Assembly (NCBI GenBank): GCA_036702855.1
Contig: DATNQF010000170.1
Location: 1-22,040 of the forward strand
DNA from: JACVSF01 sp036702855
GTDB taxonomy: Bacteria; Cyanobacteriota; Cyanobacteriia; Phormidesmidales; Phormidesmidaceae
Direction of reading: 5' to 3'
DNA length: 22,040 nt
Within the stretch, counting starts at the first letter, position 1. Each line of letters opens with the position of its first letter. This document shows, piece by piece, positions 6,002 through 14,043 of the stretch. The notes beneath the pieces are model-generated. The model saw only the letters and a list, made by a program, of their open reading frames with translations, did no database searches and was not told where the DNA came from. Both the position numbers and the translations under genes were made by a program.

Positions 6002-8227
6002 TTAGAAGTCAACGCGACTTCCTACTGGGGTTTGCCGAGAGCTGCCTTGGGCATTCACTAGAATCGCATCTTCATCGGGCTCCAGCGTCGCCAAATCAGA
6101 AGCTGGGGTAACGGGAGCATAGGCTCCATTGATCACAGCTCCCAAGACGCGGATTTCCTCTGTTTCAAGTAGTTGGTCTAGGGCTGCCTCTAGAACTGCT
6201 TTTTCGGTGAAGCCGGGGCGAGTGACCAGCACCAGCCCATCTGTGAAGCTCTCAAGTAGGATGGCATCGTTGCTACGGACTAAAGGCGGAGCATCGAGGA
6301 TGACCATGTCAAATCGTCCCCTTGCATCCTCTAGAAACCGCTTCAGCTCGCTAGACTCAATAACTGCTACCGCGTGTTGCTGTGGGCCGGGGCTAGGGGC
6401 AATGTAGAGATTTTGAACACGGGGCACCATCTGAATGGGGTCGCCCACTTTGCCACCGTAGTAGCGCAGAGGTTCAGCGATGGCCTGGGGTGAAATGGTG
6501 ATGCCGAGCTGTCCGGCTTGAGACCCTAGCCGCAAATCTGCTTCTACGATCAAGGTGCGACGACCCGCACGGGCAGATGCGATCGCAAGGTTAAAGGCCG
6601 TCAGAGTCTTGCCCTCTTGGTCCCGAGTGCTGGTGACCAAAATGACTTTGGGTACAGCCCCATCCTCCATTGATTGGCTCCCCATTAAGCGCAGATTGCT
6701 GCGCAACCGCTCATAAGGGTCTAGGGAAGGAGAGTCTGACTGAAGTAGCAGCGGCGGAATGCGAGGAGAGCGAGTCTGGAGCGCTGGAATGATGCCCAGC
6801 AGTGGAACGTCTTGGTCGCGGATTAGGGTTTGCAGATCGTCATAGGTACGAATCGTGCCATCGAGCAGATCGAGCAGAAACACGACCGCACCGCCCACTA
6901 CTAAGCCCAAAACGCCCCCAGCCAGTAATACGATCAGAGGATTTTGAGCCTCTTGTTCTAGAACTGAGGTGCTAGGTGGCACTGCAACTCGCAAATTGCT
7001 TACTGTCTCCGCTTGGGCGGCTTGAGCATCGATCCGCTTGGCCTGAATCTGGTCGTATAGGGCTCGTTTGAGAGCAACCTGCTGGGCCAGTCGATCCCGT
7101 TCTAGCTGCTTATTGGGTAAGTTGGCGTACTGCTGACGAAGTTGAGCCTCTGCCAGCGCCAAGACTTGCTGCTGTTGGATCAGCGTGTCGCGCTGGGTTT
7201 TTAGGGTTACGAGTTGGTTCGCGAGAGCGGCACGGGCCGGATCAAGGGCACTGTCCCGCCGCACCTGAACGCTACTGGGTAATGCCCTTAGCCCTTGGCC
7301 CCCAATGACTTCTTGGGCTCGTTGTTCTAGGAGTTGGTTGTAGGCTTGCAGGTTATTCCGAAGCTCTTGCATGGTGGGATGGGCTGGACGCAGCTGGGAT
7401 GAGAGCAGCTGAATCTGGGTCTCAGCTTCCAAAATCTGTGTCCGCAGTTGAGCAATGATGGGATCTGCGCTGAGGGCTGAAGAGGTAAACGCCTGATTGG
7501 GGTTCATGCCCAATTGAGATTGCAGACTCTGCATCTGCGCATCAATACCCGATAGGGTGATCACGTTTTGCCGTCGCTGCTGCTCACTACCCGAAATCGC
7601 CCCTAGCAAGCTTCCATCCAAAGCTGCTTGAATAGCAGGTCCTTCTACCCGATCGTATTTCTCCAAGGTTTGCTCGGCTGTTCGCAAATCCTGTTCCACA
7701 GCAGGCAGCCGCCCATTCAAGGCCTCCAAGATGGCTCCCAACCGAGATTGATTGGTAGCTTGGCTCAGCGCTACCATGCCTTGAAACAACAAATTGAGGG
7801 TGGCCTGCGCTTCTTTCTCATCGGGCCAGGTAAAGGCGACAGACACCTGCCGCACGGCTTCCTCTTTGTCATCCTTTTTGCCACCGCCTTCCAGCTTTAC
7901 CAGAGTGTTGCTTCGGATAGCTTCGGGCTCAAGGTCGATGCCCTGCCGATTTAACTGCTGTGACACCTGCTCAAGCAAGACATCTGAGAGTAGAGCGTCT
8001 TCTTCGATAATTCCTTGCCCTTGGGCTTGCACCTCTGTTCCCGTGGTGGAAAAGGCGACGAGTGGAAAGTTTTGTACAAGTACCCCTGTAGCTCGGTACT
8101 GCACAGGCGGGGGAGGCTGCATGGCAACAATACCCGAAACACCCAAAACTCCCAGAAAGCTGGCTAAAGCAGGCCACTTATACCGATTGAGGGCAAGGAG
8201 GTAGCGTTTGATAAAAGGGGTGACCAT
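6002..8227 (-). CDS. Wzz / BY-kinase-type exopolysaccharide chain-length protein without C-terminal tyrosine cluster
   Basis: This 741-residue inner-membrane protein is built like Wzc. It has a first membrane segment (about 21-37), a long periplasmic coiled-coil region (about 150-400), a second membrane segment (about 431-452), and a cytoplasmic P-loop domain. The P-loop domain holds Walker A TSTRDQEGKT (532-541, Lys540), Walker A-prime LIVEADLR (559-566, Glu where Asp is usual) and Walker B MVILDAPP (641-648, Asp645). These proteins set polysaccharide chain length and drive export together with a Wza-type pore. The C-terminal tail after residue 703 contains no tyrosine, so the usual autophosphorylated cluster is absent. 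It is the last gene of the exosortase/polysaccharide cluster. Confidence 0.9.
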   Translation of the reverse strand: MVTPFIKRYLLALNRYKWPALASFLGVLGVSGIVAMQPPPPVQYRATGVLVQNFPLVAFSTTGTEVQAQGQGIIEEDALLSDVLLEQVSQQLNRQGIDLEPEAIRSNTLVKLEGGGKKDDKEEAVRQVSVAFTWPDEKEAQATLNLLFQGMVALSQATNQSRLGAILEALNGRLPAVEQDLRTAEQTLEKYDRVEGPAIQAALDGSLLGAISGSEQQRRQNVITLSGIDAQMQSLQSQLGMNPNQAFTSSALSADPIIAQLRTQILEAETQIQLLSSQLRPAHPTMQELRNNLQAYNQLLEQRAQEVIGGQGLRALPSSVQVRRDSALDPARAALANQLVTLKTQRDTLIQQQQVLALAEAQLRQQYANLPNKQLERDRLAQQVALKRALYDQIQAKRIDAQAAQAETVSNLRVAVPPSTSVLEQEAQNPLIVLLAGGVLGLVVGGAVVFLLDLLDGTIRTYDDLQTLIRDQDVPLLGIIPALQTRSPRIPPLLLQSDSPSLDPYERLRSNLRLMGSQSMEDGAVPKVILVTSTRDQEGKTLTAFNLAIASARAGRRTLIVEADLRLGSQAGQLGITISPQAIAEPLRYYGGKVGDPIQMVPRVQNLYIAPSPGPQQHAVAVIESSELKRFLEDARGRFDMVILDAPPLVRSNDAILLESFTDGLVLVTRPGFTEKAVLEAALDQLLETEEIRVLGAVINGAYAPVTPASDLATLEPDEDAILVNAQGSSRQTPVGSRVDF

Positions 8228-8324
8228 GACCGCACAGCTTTAGGTTGATTTATCAGGAAATGGACTGTTGGAAGGTGGACTCGGTGCTTCTAAAGAGATC
8301 AAGAGAACTGAGGAAAACAAGGCC

Positions 8325-9695
8325 TTAAGGTCTAAAAAGATTGCTTGCAGATTCGTCTAGCTCTTCAAAGAACAGTAGGAAGCCCAGGATATCTCGGAAG
8401 GGCTGGGTAAAGGTGTTGAGAGAGTAGGTGATTTTTGCAAGCAGGTTGCGATTGACCACCAACACATCGTTGTCTTGGAGGGGAATATTTTGGCCTGGGT
8501 CGCCATTTACGGCTGCAATGGCGTCCACCATGATGGTATCGGCTGAACCCTTTTCGGGATTAAATCGCAGCACTGCAATTCGATTGTAAGCAGCCAAGTC
8601 GGGATTAATGCCGGATTGGGCTAAGGCTTCAACAAAGCGGCTACCGTTGCGCAGGATGAGGTTATTGAAGCGGGCTTCCGCACCCCGAGCGCCGGAAGCA
8701 TAATTCAAAACTCTGATGGTAATTTCTGGCTTGGCTAGGGTGGAAGTGGCGACTAAATTGCGATCGTAGTTGTCGAATTCACCAGGGTCAAGGCGGGACA
8801 CGACAAGGACATCCCCATGTTGCAGCCGGACATTGGGTAGCACCTGTCCTTGCTTGAGTGGGGTAAATAAGTCCACCGTTTGCTCAACGAGTTGACCATT
8901 TTGCAACTGTCGCTGAATTCGGATTTCGCGCAGATCTGCGTTGGGGGTTGATCCACCAGCCGACAAGAGAGCTGTAGAAACCTGGGGAGCGGCTAAAGGA
9001 TAAAAGCCGGGGCGTGTAACCTCTCCTAATACGGTTACTTCAACGGGTCGCTGAATGGTTAGGGTAATGCTGACTTGAGGATTGACCACATAGCGATCGT
9101 AGGCCAGAAAAATAATCTGCTGGGCTTCCTCAATCGTCAAGCCTGATAAATTGACTGCTCCAACAAGGGGAACGATGACATTGCCTTGCAGATCCAGCGT
9201 GGCTTGAAAGCTGAGGTCTGGAAACCGCTGAACAGTAACAAAAATGCCGTCTCCCGGCCCCAAGCGGTAATCATCGAATGCTTGGGGTTGAGGCTGTCCT
9301 AGAATCTGGTTCCTCCAGTCGGGGGGAAGAGGTTGGCGAGTGTCTGGCACAGATGGGCCAGGAGACAGATTGGGGGAAGCTGGGGCCGGGTTAAGTGGTT
9401 CAGTGACGGGATTAGAGGATTGAGTCGGGGAGAGGGAGGGCGAAGTGGGTGCGATCGCAGGCGTGCTCTCCTCCGTGCTTTGAAGCGGTAAGGTGCTGTC
9501 AGCAGACGGTTCTTGGCCCAAGGCCACATTGGCTGCCAAGCCTAACAGGCTCGCTGCTAAGATGGCTGGCTGGAGAGTCCATCGGGAAGCGAGTCGGGCC
9601 AGCAGGAAGCAAGAAAAACAGGGGGACTGGGCCGGAGGCATGAGCATTCGTAGTGATGGAAGGGAAACCGTGTTACCCAGCCAGAGACTGAGCAT
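8325..9695 (-). CDS. Polysaccharide export protein (Wza-like, SLBB domains)
   Basis: This outer-envelope polysaccharide exporter subunit of 456 residues has a hydrophobic signal segment at about 40-60, a Ser/Pro-rich linker at about 62-128, and a poly-export domain starting DDYRLGPGDGIFVTVQ (about 141-214). An SLBB domain follows at 218-300 (VEVTVLGEVTRPGFY to LQHGDVLVVSRLD), then a second SLBB-like stretch ending DNDVLVVNR near 415. The start is uncertain: ATG 9695 leaves 40 residues before the hydrophobic core, while the internal ATGs at 9647 or 9641 give a more normal signal peptide. None has a good Shine-Dalgarno. It is 97 nt upstream of the Wzz/BY-kinase-type gene, its expected partner. 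Confidence 0.92.
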   Translation of the reverse strand: MLSLWLGNTVSLPSLRMLMPPAQSPCFSCFLLARLASRWTLQPAILAASLLGLAANVALGQEPSADSTLPLQSTEESTPAIAPTSPSLSPTQSSNPVTEPLNPAPASPNLSPGPSVPDTRQPLPPDWRNQILGQPQPQAFDDYRLGPGDGIFVTVQRFPDLSFQATLDLQGNVIVPLVGAVNLSGLTIEEAQQIIFLAYDRYVVNPQVSITLTIQRPVEVTVLGEVTRPGFYPLAAPQVSTALLSAGGSTPNADLREIRIQRQLQNGQLVEQTVDLFTPLKQGQVLPNVRLQHGDVLVVSRLDPGEFDNYDRNLVATSTLAKPEITIRVLNYASGARGAEARFNNLILRNGSRFVEALAQSGINPDLAAYNRIAVLRFNPEKGSADTIMVDAIAAVNGDPGQNIPLQDNDVLVVNRNLLAKITYSLNTFTQPFRDILGFLLFFEELDESASNLFRP

Positions 9696-9802
9696 AAAAT
9701 CTGTCTTTTGTTAGCACAAGGAGAAACTGCAATGGCGAATTAACTGGGCACCCGATGATGTCAAAGCCATTGTAGCGGAGTTAAAAAACATACCTGCGTT
9801 AC

Positions 9803-10531
9803 CTAGGAATTTGCGGCTAGCGGACCTTGTAGAAGCTGAGCCTGAATCTGTTGGCCGACTGCGATCGCAAAGGGTTCGTAAGGGCTAACCTCCCCTAGGG
9901 GTTCAATTGGCACCAGTAGGCTCACAGCAACCCAAGGCAGGCGACGATGAGTACGCCATTGAGTTCCCTGATCTGCCCAAAACCAATGGCTGGGAGAAGC
10001 GCTGCCCCCACCGGGCCAAGCGTACCATTGCAGGACAGCAAAGGTTTGCTGCTCACTCCAGCTCCGTAAAAACTGGGCCTTGACCGACACCGTATCCTGG
10101 TTGGCCTTGATGCTAAAGGGCAAAGAACGGCGGGAGTCCGTTTTCCAGCTCTGGGCACCCGCCAAATCCATCCACTCCAACGCTGGCTGATCTGAGTGGT
10201 CGGGTTGGGGCCGAAACAGAACCATGACGTGGTCAGGGGCCGGGGTTGGACCCGAAAAAGCCTGAACTTGATATTCGCACAGGGTCCAATCGTGATCGTT
10301 AATTGGGACAGGGGTATGGTAGAGCGTGGTCCACCCTGGCAGGGTCAATCCTTCCTTTCGTAGAGTTCGTAGTTCCTGCATTTGGGCAACCTGCGGCGGG
10401 CGCATCCACGGCCACTGACCGCCCATCCAGTTGGGTATGGCTGTGAGTGTTGCGATCGCAGCTAACCCGACCACCAGTAAGACCTTAATCCAACGGTGGA
10501 AAGTTTTATCGGTAGAAAGTCCCTGCGTCAT
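9803..10531 (-). CDS. Cyanoexosortase-associated protein (EpsI-like), probably type B system
   Basis: The 242-residue product has a single N-terminal membrane anchor (about residues 15-35) and a mostly beta extracytoplasmic part with WTTLYHTPVPINDHDWTLCEYQ and VMVLFRPQPD, ending with a helical tail. Length, topology and position directly downstream of an exosortase gene fit the exosortase-associated proteins that accompany cyanobacterial exosortases. Their exact role is unknown; a helper in PEP-CTERM processing or in polysaccharide attachment is the usual suggestion. The type B assignment rests on memory of locus layout (exosortase, this protein, export protein, Wzc-like) rather than on a profile search. 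Confidence 0.78.
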   Translation of the reverse strand: MTQGLSTDKTFHRWIKVLLVVGLAAIATLTAIPNWMGGQWPWMRPPQVAQMQELRTLRKEGLTLPGWTTLYHTPVPINDHDWTLCEYQVQAFSGPTPAPDHVMVLFRPQPDHSDQPALEWMDLAGAQSWKTDSRRSLPFSIKANQDTVSVKAQFLRSWSEQQTFAVLQWYAWPGGGSASPSHWFWADQGTQWRTHRRLPWVAVSLLVPIEPLGEVSPYEPFAIAVGQQIQAQLLQGPLAANS

Positions 10532-10665
10532 GGAAGTGGGTGAAGGTAGATGGGATCGGTAATGGGTAAATGGCTAGAGAGATAGAGCCCAGGTGAGTTT
10601 TAGAGTCCACAGAAAAGCAATTGCCTTCTGGCTACTCCCGCTTTCTCTCCGCCTTCGTTTCTCCC

Positions 10666-11562
10666 TCAAACCACTGAAGGACTGCTGCCCAAATCCAATG
10701 TCTTAGGCACAAATTGCTGGATTAGGTGAATTAGGCCCACCAAAGAGAGCAGCATGATTGCCGAGTAGAGGTCGCCGCCCCAGTATTCGTGGAGCCAATC
10801 AAAAGCAGCATGATTGCCAGTACCGTGAAAGTAGCTCAGGAGAGTGTTTCGGAGAATATTGCCGAGAATACTGATAGTTACAGTTCCAGCCAAAAACAGC
10901 CCTGTGCGTAATCGGGACGAACAGAGCCCCGTCCAATAGAGCAGCATTAAGGCAACATACAAACTGGTAAAAAGCATTTTGAGGCCAGCGCAGTGGGGAG
11001 CGACTTCCACAGTTTGGCCATTAACGAATAGATAAATTGTTTCTACCCTCACATCAAGGCCAAATTGAACCAGCAAAAAGCCTGCTACTGACGCAATAAA
11101 GTGTTGCAGCGGCAGCACATAGGGTTCGATTAGATAAGGAAGTTGGGTTGGCGTGGCTAGGGTGATTAGAACTAAGGGAAAAGCCTCCATCCGAAGCCCC
11201 GCTCTACCCTTTAGGCACAGGCACAGCCCCACCAGCAAAAGGGGAAAGGAGAGGTTCATCGAGTCGGATAGGCTGCTGAGATAGAACACGACTGCTAGGG
11301 CTACGATTCCCAACCCAATGGGATTCCAACGATCGGGTAACTCGGCCCAAGCTTTGCGCTGGGACCAGGCTATATAAAAGGCGAAAGGAATGCCGAGCAG
11401 ACCGTGGCTGAAGTATTCATGCTGAATACTAATGGACTTGTTCAGCCATCCATCTACCCAGTGCCACAGGAGGGGACCGTATAAAAACAACAGCAGAAGT
11501 GCGATCGCACTCTCTAGGGGCGATCGCTTCACAACACCGATGACATTCGACTGAAAAGCCAT
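10666..11562 (-). CDS. Exosortase (cyanoexosortase, probably type B)
   Basis: This multi-pass membrane protease/transpeptidase is expected to recognise C-terminal PEP-CTERM signals. The 298-residue product has about eight hydrophobic segments and the three exosortase catalytic residues in order: Cys191 in VAPHCAGLKML, Arg238 in GNILRNTLLSYFHGTG, and His258 in DWLHEYWGG. The frame extends to a TTG at 11568, but ATG at 11562 is the likelier start. The gene begins 9 nt after the aminotransferase stop, so the two are almost certainly co-transcribed. No PEP-CTERM substrate is visible in the window. The subtype (A, B or C) is inferred from its neighbours. Confidence 0.93.
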   Translation of the reverse strand: MAFQSNVIGVVKRSPLESAIALLLLFLYGPLLWHWVDGWLNKSISIQHEYFSHGLLGIPFAFYIAWSQRKAWAELPDRWNPIGLGIVALAVVFYLSSLSDSMNLSFPLLLVGLCLCLKGRAGLRMEAFPLVLITLATPTQLPYLIEPYVLPLQHFIASVAGFLLVQFGLDVRVETIYLFVNGQTVEVAPHCAGLKMLFTSLYVALMLLYWTGLCSSRLRTGLFLAGTVTISILGNILRNTLLSYFHGTGNHAAFDWLHEYWGGDLYSAIMLLSLVGLIHLIQQFVPKTLDLGSSPSVV

Positions 11563-11571
11563 TGCCAATCT

Positions 11572-12747
11572 TTAGCCTGCTTTCTTAAACGCTAGTGATG
11601 CTTGACTGAGCTGCTCATAAAGAACGGCAACTACCCGATCAATTTGGGCTGTTGTCATTCCTGGAAACAACGGCAGTGACAAAATTTCGTGGCTCAGCGC
11701 TTCTGCCTGGGGAAAGTCGCCTAGCTGATAGCCGAGTGACTCAAAAGCAGGCTGGAGATGACAAGGAATAGGATAGTGGATACCCGTTTGTATCCCAGCT
11801 GCCTCTAAGCTCACTTGCAGAAGGGTGCGGTCCACCGGGCAATGGGGAGTGATGCGAACAACGTACAGATGGTAAACATGGCCTTCACCACTTTCATTGC
11901 AAATGGGCATTAGACCGTAGTTTACCAGGGGTTTCAGTTGCTCATCGTAATACTGGGCAAGTTGGTTGCGGGCTTGATTCCACTGGGGCAAGTACGGCAA
12001 TTTAAGCTGAAGAACCGATGCCTGAAGGGTATCTAGACGACTGTTGGTACCAATTGGCTCGGTGTGAAAATACTTACGGCTTGCTCCATAGTTCCTGAGA
12101 GATTTGGCCGTTTGAGCAGCCGTCTCGTCCTGGGTTACCAAAAGGCCGCCATCTCCCAAAGCACCCAAGTTTTTACTGGGGTAAAAGCTAAAAGCCGCCG
12201 CCTGCCCGACGGATCCTGCCCGGTAGCCTTCTCGCTCTGCTAAGTGGGCCTGGGCTGCATCTTCAAAAATAAGCAGCTTGTGACGGTCCGCAAACCGCTT
12301 CAACGCCAGGGGAGAAACCATTTGCCCGTACAAATGCACGGGAACAATGGCGCGAGTACGCGGAGTGACCACCCGATTGGCTGCAGCTAGGTCAATCAGG
12401 GCCGTATGGGAGTGGCAGTCTACTAATACAGGCTTTGCCCCCGCCCGAAGCACGCCAATAAGAGTCGCGACAAAAGTATTGGTTGGGAGAATCACTTCAT
12501 CTCCAGGCCCAATGCCGCAGGCCGTCAAACCCAGTGCGATCGCATCTGTACCGCAGCCGACGCCGACTGCATAGCCACTTCCACAGGCAGCAGCAAAGGC
12601 TGACTCAAAGGCCGATACCGCTTCTCCTAGAACAAAGTCACCTTGCTGTAAGACAGTTTCCACAAGATGGATAATTTCTGCCTTTAGCGGTTCATGCTGC
12701 CAGGAGAGGTCAACAAACGGAACTTTTTCGAGGAAAGGGCTCGTCAT
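11572..12747 (-). CDS. DegT/DnrJ/EryC1/StrS-family PLP-dependent sugar aminotransferase
   Basis: These enzymes transaminate nucleotide-linked keto-sugars to amino sugars for surface polysaccharides. The 391-residue product has FVDL at the start, the cofactor-phosphate region GVGCGTDAIALGL (about 62-74), VHLYGQ (138-142), FEDAAQAH with Asp163 expected to pair with the pyridine nitrogen, and the Schiff-base Lys192 in SFYPSKNLGALGDGG. It ends in a conserved IHYPIPCHLQ region. It is the first gene of the exosortase/export cluster and faces a 252-nt divergent region with an inverted repeat. The exact sugar substrate cannot be read from sequence. Confidence 0.93.
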   Translation of the reverse strand: MTSPFLEKVPFVDLSWQHEPLKAEIIHLVETVLQQGDFVLGEAVSAFESAFAAACGSGYAVGVGCGTDAIALGLTACGIGPGDEVILPTNTFVATLIGVLRAGAKPVLVDCHSHTALIDLAAANRVVTPRTRAIVPVHLYGQMVSPLALKRFADRHKLLIFEDAAQAHLAEREGYRAGSVGQAAAFSFYPSKNLGALGDGGLLVTQDETAAQTAKSLRNYGASRKYFHTEPIGTNSRLDTLQASVLQLKLPYLPQWNQARNQLAQYYDEQLKPLVNYGLMPICNESGEGHVYHLYVVRITPHCPVDRTLLQVSLEAAGIQTGIHYPIPCHLQPAFESLGYQLGDFPQAEALSHEILSLPLFPGMTTAQIDRVVAVLYEQLSQASLAFKKAG

Positions 12748-12892
12748 AAGGATTTTCAGGAAAATAGCACAGCGAAATGAATAAACCTGGGCCGTTACGG
12801 GCAGTCAGGAGATCCTATGCTTGCCCTGTTCTTGAGGACTCACCTACCAGCTCATTTGAACATGGAAAATTGTGAAATTTCTGCAAAATTTG

Positions 12893-12919
12893 GGTGAAAA
12901 ATTTAAAGAAAGTTTCACC
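12893..12919. promoter_or_regulatory. Inverted repeat GGTGAAA-N13-TTTCACC, candidate operator
   Basis: In the 252-nt divergent region between the aminotransferase (minus) and the gene at 13000 (plus), a perfect 7-bp inverted repeat flanks a 13-nt AT-rich core. A third half-site of the same kind, GTGAAA, lies at 12872-12877 inside the small palindrome GAAATTTC. The centre-to-centre arm spacing of 20 bp is about two helical turns, which suits a dimeric regulator better than a terminator, and no T-run follows. Its role is inferred only. Confidence 0.4.
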
Positions 12920-12999
12920 AACTAGCTTAGGATGCCCTCAAAGCGTTGTTTTGATGTCAGTAAAAGTCTTCGCCCTACACCCGGTGGATAGTTAACGTT

Positions 13000-13344
13000 A
13001 TGGACTTTGCGACAGCTCGTCAGTTCCTGTTACGCCAAACCATTGCGTCCCAAGAAGACCAGCAAGATACCTTTATTACCCGGTTGCGCCAAGGTCAACC
13101 TCCCATTCCAGGGCAACTTACGTCTTTGCTGTTGGCCCTCAAGGTTCTTTACGAAGGACTACACAATGAACCAGCCCTAGAAAAAGAGATGGTGCGATCG
13201 CTCTTTGTCCTCTCCTACGAAAGCCGCCAACTCTTTGAATCGGGCCAAAAATCAGGCGTAATTTGGCCGCCGTTGCTAGACGATGACCTCAAGCGCATTG
13301 CAGCCGCTGTGAAGTCGATTATTACGGGCGAGTGGAGTCAATAA
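13000..13344 (+). CDS. Small conserved cyanobacterial protein, function unknown
   Basis: This 114-residue soluble protein is predicted to be mostly helical. It has MDFATARQFLLRQ at the start, a Gln/Pro turn (GQPPIPGQLTSLLLALKVLYEGL), and the conserved-looking tail GVIWPPLLDDDLKRIAAAVKSIITGEW. I recall similar proteins in many cyanobacteria, sometimes mislabelled as dethiobiotin synthetase, but nothing here resembles that P-loop enzyme. There are no membrane segments or signal peptide. It stands alone: a divergent promoter region lies upstream, and a perfect terminator hairpin begins at the base after its TAA. Confidence 0.82.
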   Translation: MDFATARQFLLRQTIASQEDQQDTFITRLRQGQPPIPGQLTSLLLALKVLYEGLHNEPALEKEMVRSLFVLSYESRQLFESGQKSGVIWPPLLDDDLKRIAAAVKSIITGEWSQ

Positions 13345-13387
13345 GACAGAGGGCAGAAGGCATAGAGAGATCCTTCTGCCCTCTGTC
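13345..13387 (+). terminator. Perfect 16-bp hairpin terminator
   Basis: GACAGAGGGCAGAAGG (13345-13360) pairs exactly with CCTTCTGCCCTCTGTC (13372-13387) across an 11-nt loop, and TTTCCCTTTC follows. It starts immediately after the stop codon of the 114-residue protein and insulates the groESL control region. The 3' arm is built from TCTGCCC-type heptads like those found between groES and groEL. Confidence 0.8.
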
Positions 13388-13402
13388 TTTCCCTTTCTGC
13401 CT
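13375..13402. repeat. Short heptad repeat run (TCTGCCY-like)
   Basis: Four 7-nt units run head to tail: TCTGCCC, TCTGTCT, TTCCCTT, TCTGCCT. The first overlaps the 3' arm of the terminator. The same unit type recurs at 14044-14085. This fits the short tandemly repeated repetitive sequences known in filamentous cyanobacteria. Confidence 0.55.
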
Positions 13403-13433
13403 TCCTTCAAGGACGGTTGGTTCCCCTGAGCTA

Positions 13434-13449
13434 GTTCGGCAAACCACAC
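13434..13449 (+). promoter_or_regulatory. K-box-like element upstream of groESL
   Basis: The sequence GTTCGGCAAACCACAC fits the K-box pattern as I recall it (GTTCGG-NNAN-CCNNAC), reported upstream of cyanobacterial groE genes in connection with light and heat control independent of HrcA. It lies 12 nt before the proposed -35 hexamer, where an activator site would be expected. The match is direct; the function is taken from the family. Confidence 0.65.
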
Positions 13450-13460
13450 CTGCTGAATGA

Positions 13461-13490
13461 TTGCAAAGGGAATTTTTGTTTGGCTAAATT
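13461..13490 (+). promoter_or_regulatory. Predicted groESL promoter (-35 TTGCAA, -10 TAAATT)
   Basis: TTGCAA (13461-13466) and TAAATT (13485-13490) are separated by 18 nt and resemble a group-1/2 sigma promoter. The -10 overlaps the left arm of the CIRCE element, so a repressor bound at CIRCE would block initiation. It is predicted from sequence and position only. Confidence 0.55.
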
Positions 13491-13515
13491 AGCACTCAGG
13501 AGTTGTGAGTGCTAG
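13489..13515 (+). promoter_or_regulatory. CIRCE operator (HrcA binding site)
   Basis: TTAGCACTC (13489-13497), a 9-nt spacer, then GAGTGCTAG (13507-13515). This matches the CIRCE consensus TTAGCACTC-N9-GAGTGCTAA at 17 of 18 arm positions. HrcA binds CIRCE and represses groESL until heat shock. The site overlaps the proposed -10 and lies about 158 nt before the groES start, implying a long 5' leader. Confidence 0.93.
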
Positions 13516-13672
13516 CTCCGCTGACAGAGGCTTAATGACGCAGTAAGCCTTTGCAGCGCTCCTCCTCCGAACTGCGCGACTCCTGCTGAGTAGGGGTTGT
13601 TTTGTTGCGGAGTTGATTTTTCCCAAAATTAGTTTCAGCAAATTTCAGCGAATTTGTCTTTGGAGGATAGTC

Positions 13673-13984
13673 ATGGCAGCCGTTACTCTGAGTGTTTCGA
13701 CTGTAAAACCTTTGGGCGATCGCATTTTGGTCAAGGTCAGCGAAGCCGAAGAAAAAACCGCTGGTGGCATTCTGCTACCCGACACTGCTAAAGAAAAGCC
13801 CCAGGTGGGAGAAGTTGTGCAGGTTGGCCCTGGTAAGCGCAACGATGATGGCTCCTATCAAGCCATTGAAGTCAAAGTTGGCGATAAGGTGCTCTACTCC
13901 AAGTACGCTGGCACTGACCTGAAGCTGGGTACTGAGGAATACGTCCTGCTGCGCGAACAAGACATTCTGGCAGCTCTGGCCTAG
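13673..13984 (+). CDS. groES: Co-chaperonin GroES (Cpn10)
   Basis: GroES is the heptameric lid of the GroEL folding chamber in the cytosol. The 103-residue product has VKPLGDRILVKVSEAEEKTAGGILLPDTA, with the mobile-loop region EEKTAGGILLPDTAKEKPQ, and GDKVLYSKYAGTDLKLGTEEYVLLREQDILA at the C-terminus. The frame is open to 13613, but ATG 13673 gives the normal N-terminus and has GGAGG 6 nt upstream. It is first in the groES-groEL operon, behind CIRCE and a K-box-like site. Confidence 0.98.
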   Translation: MAAVTLSVSTVKPLGDRILVKVSEAEEKTAGGILLPDTAKEKPQVGEVVQVGPGKRNDDGSYQAIEVKVGDKVLYSKYAGTDLKLGTEEYVLLREQDILAALA

Positions 13985-14043
13985 GTCTGGAACCGTGAGG
14001 CGCTAGGAGCGAGGAGGCATCAGTTCCTGTCTGCTTTTCCCCT

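Noticed and set aside
7794..8204. 136-residue plus-strand frame opposite the Wzz/BY-kinase-type gene
   Set aside because: It is Ser/Arg-rich shadow sequence with no recognisable motif, antisense to a clear coding region.
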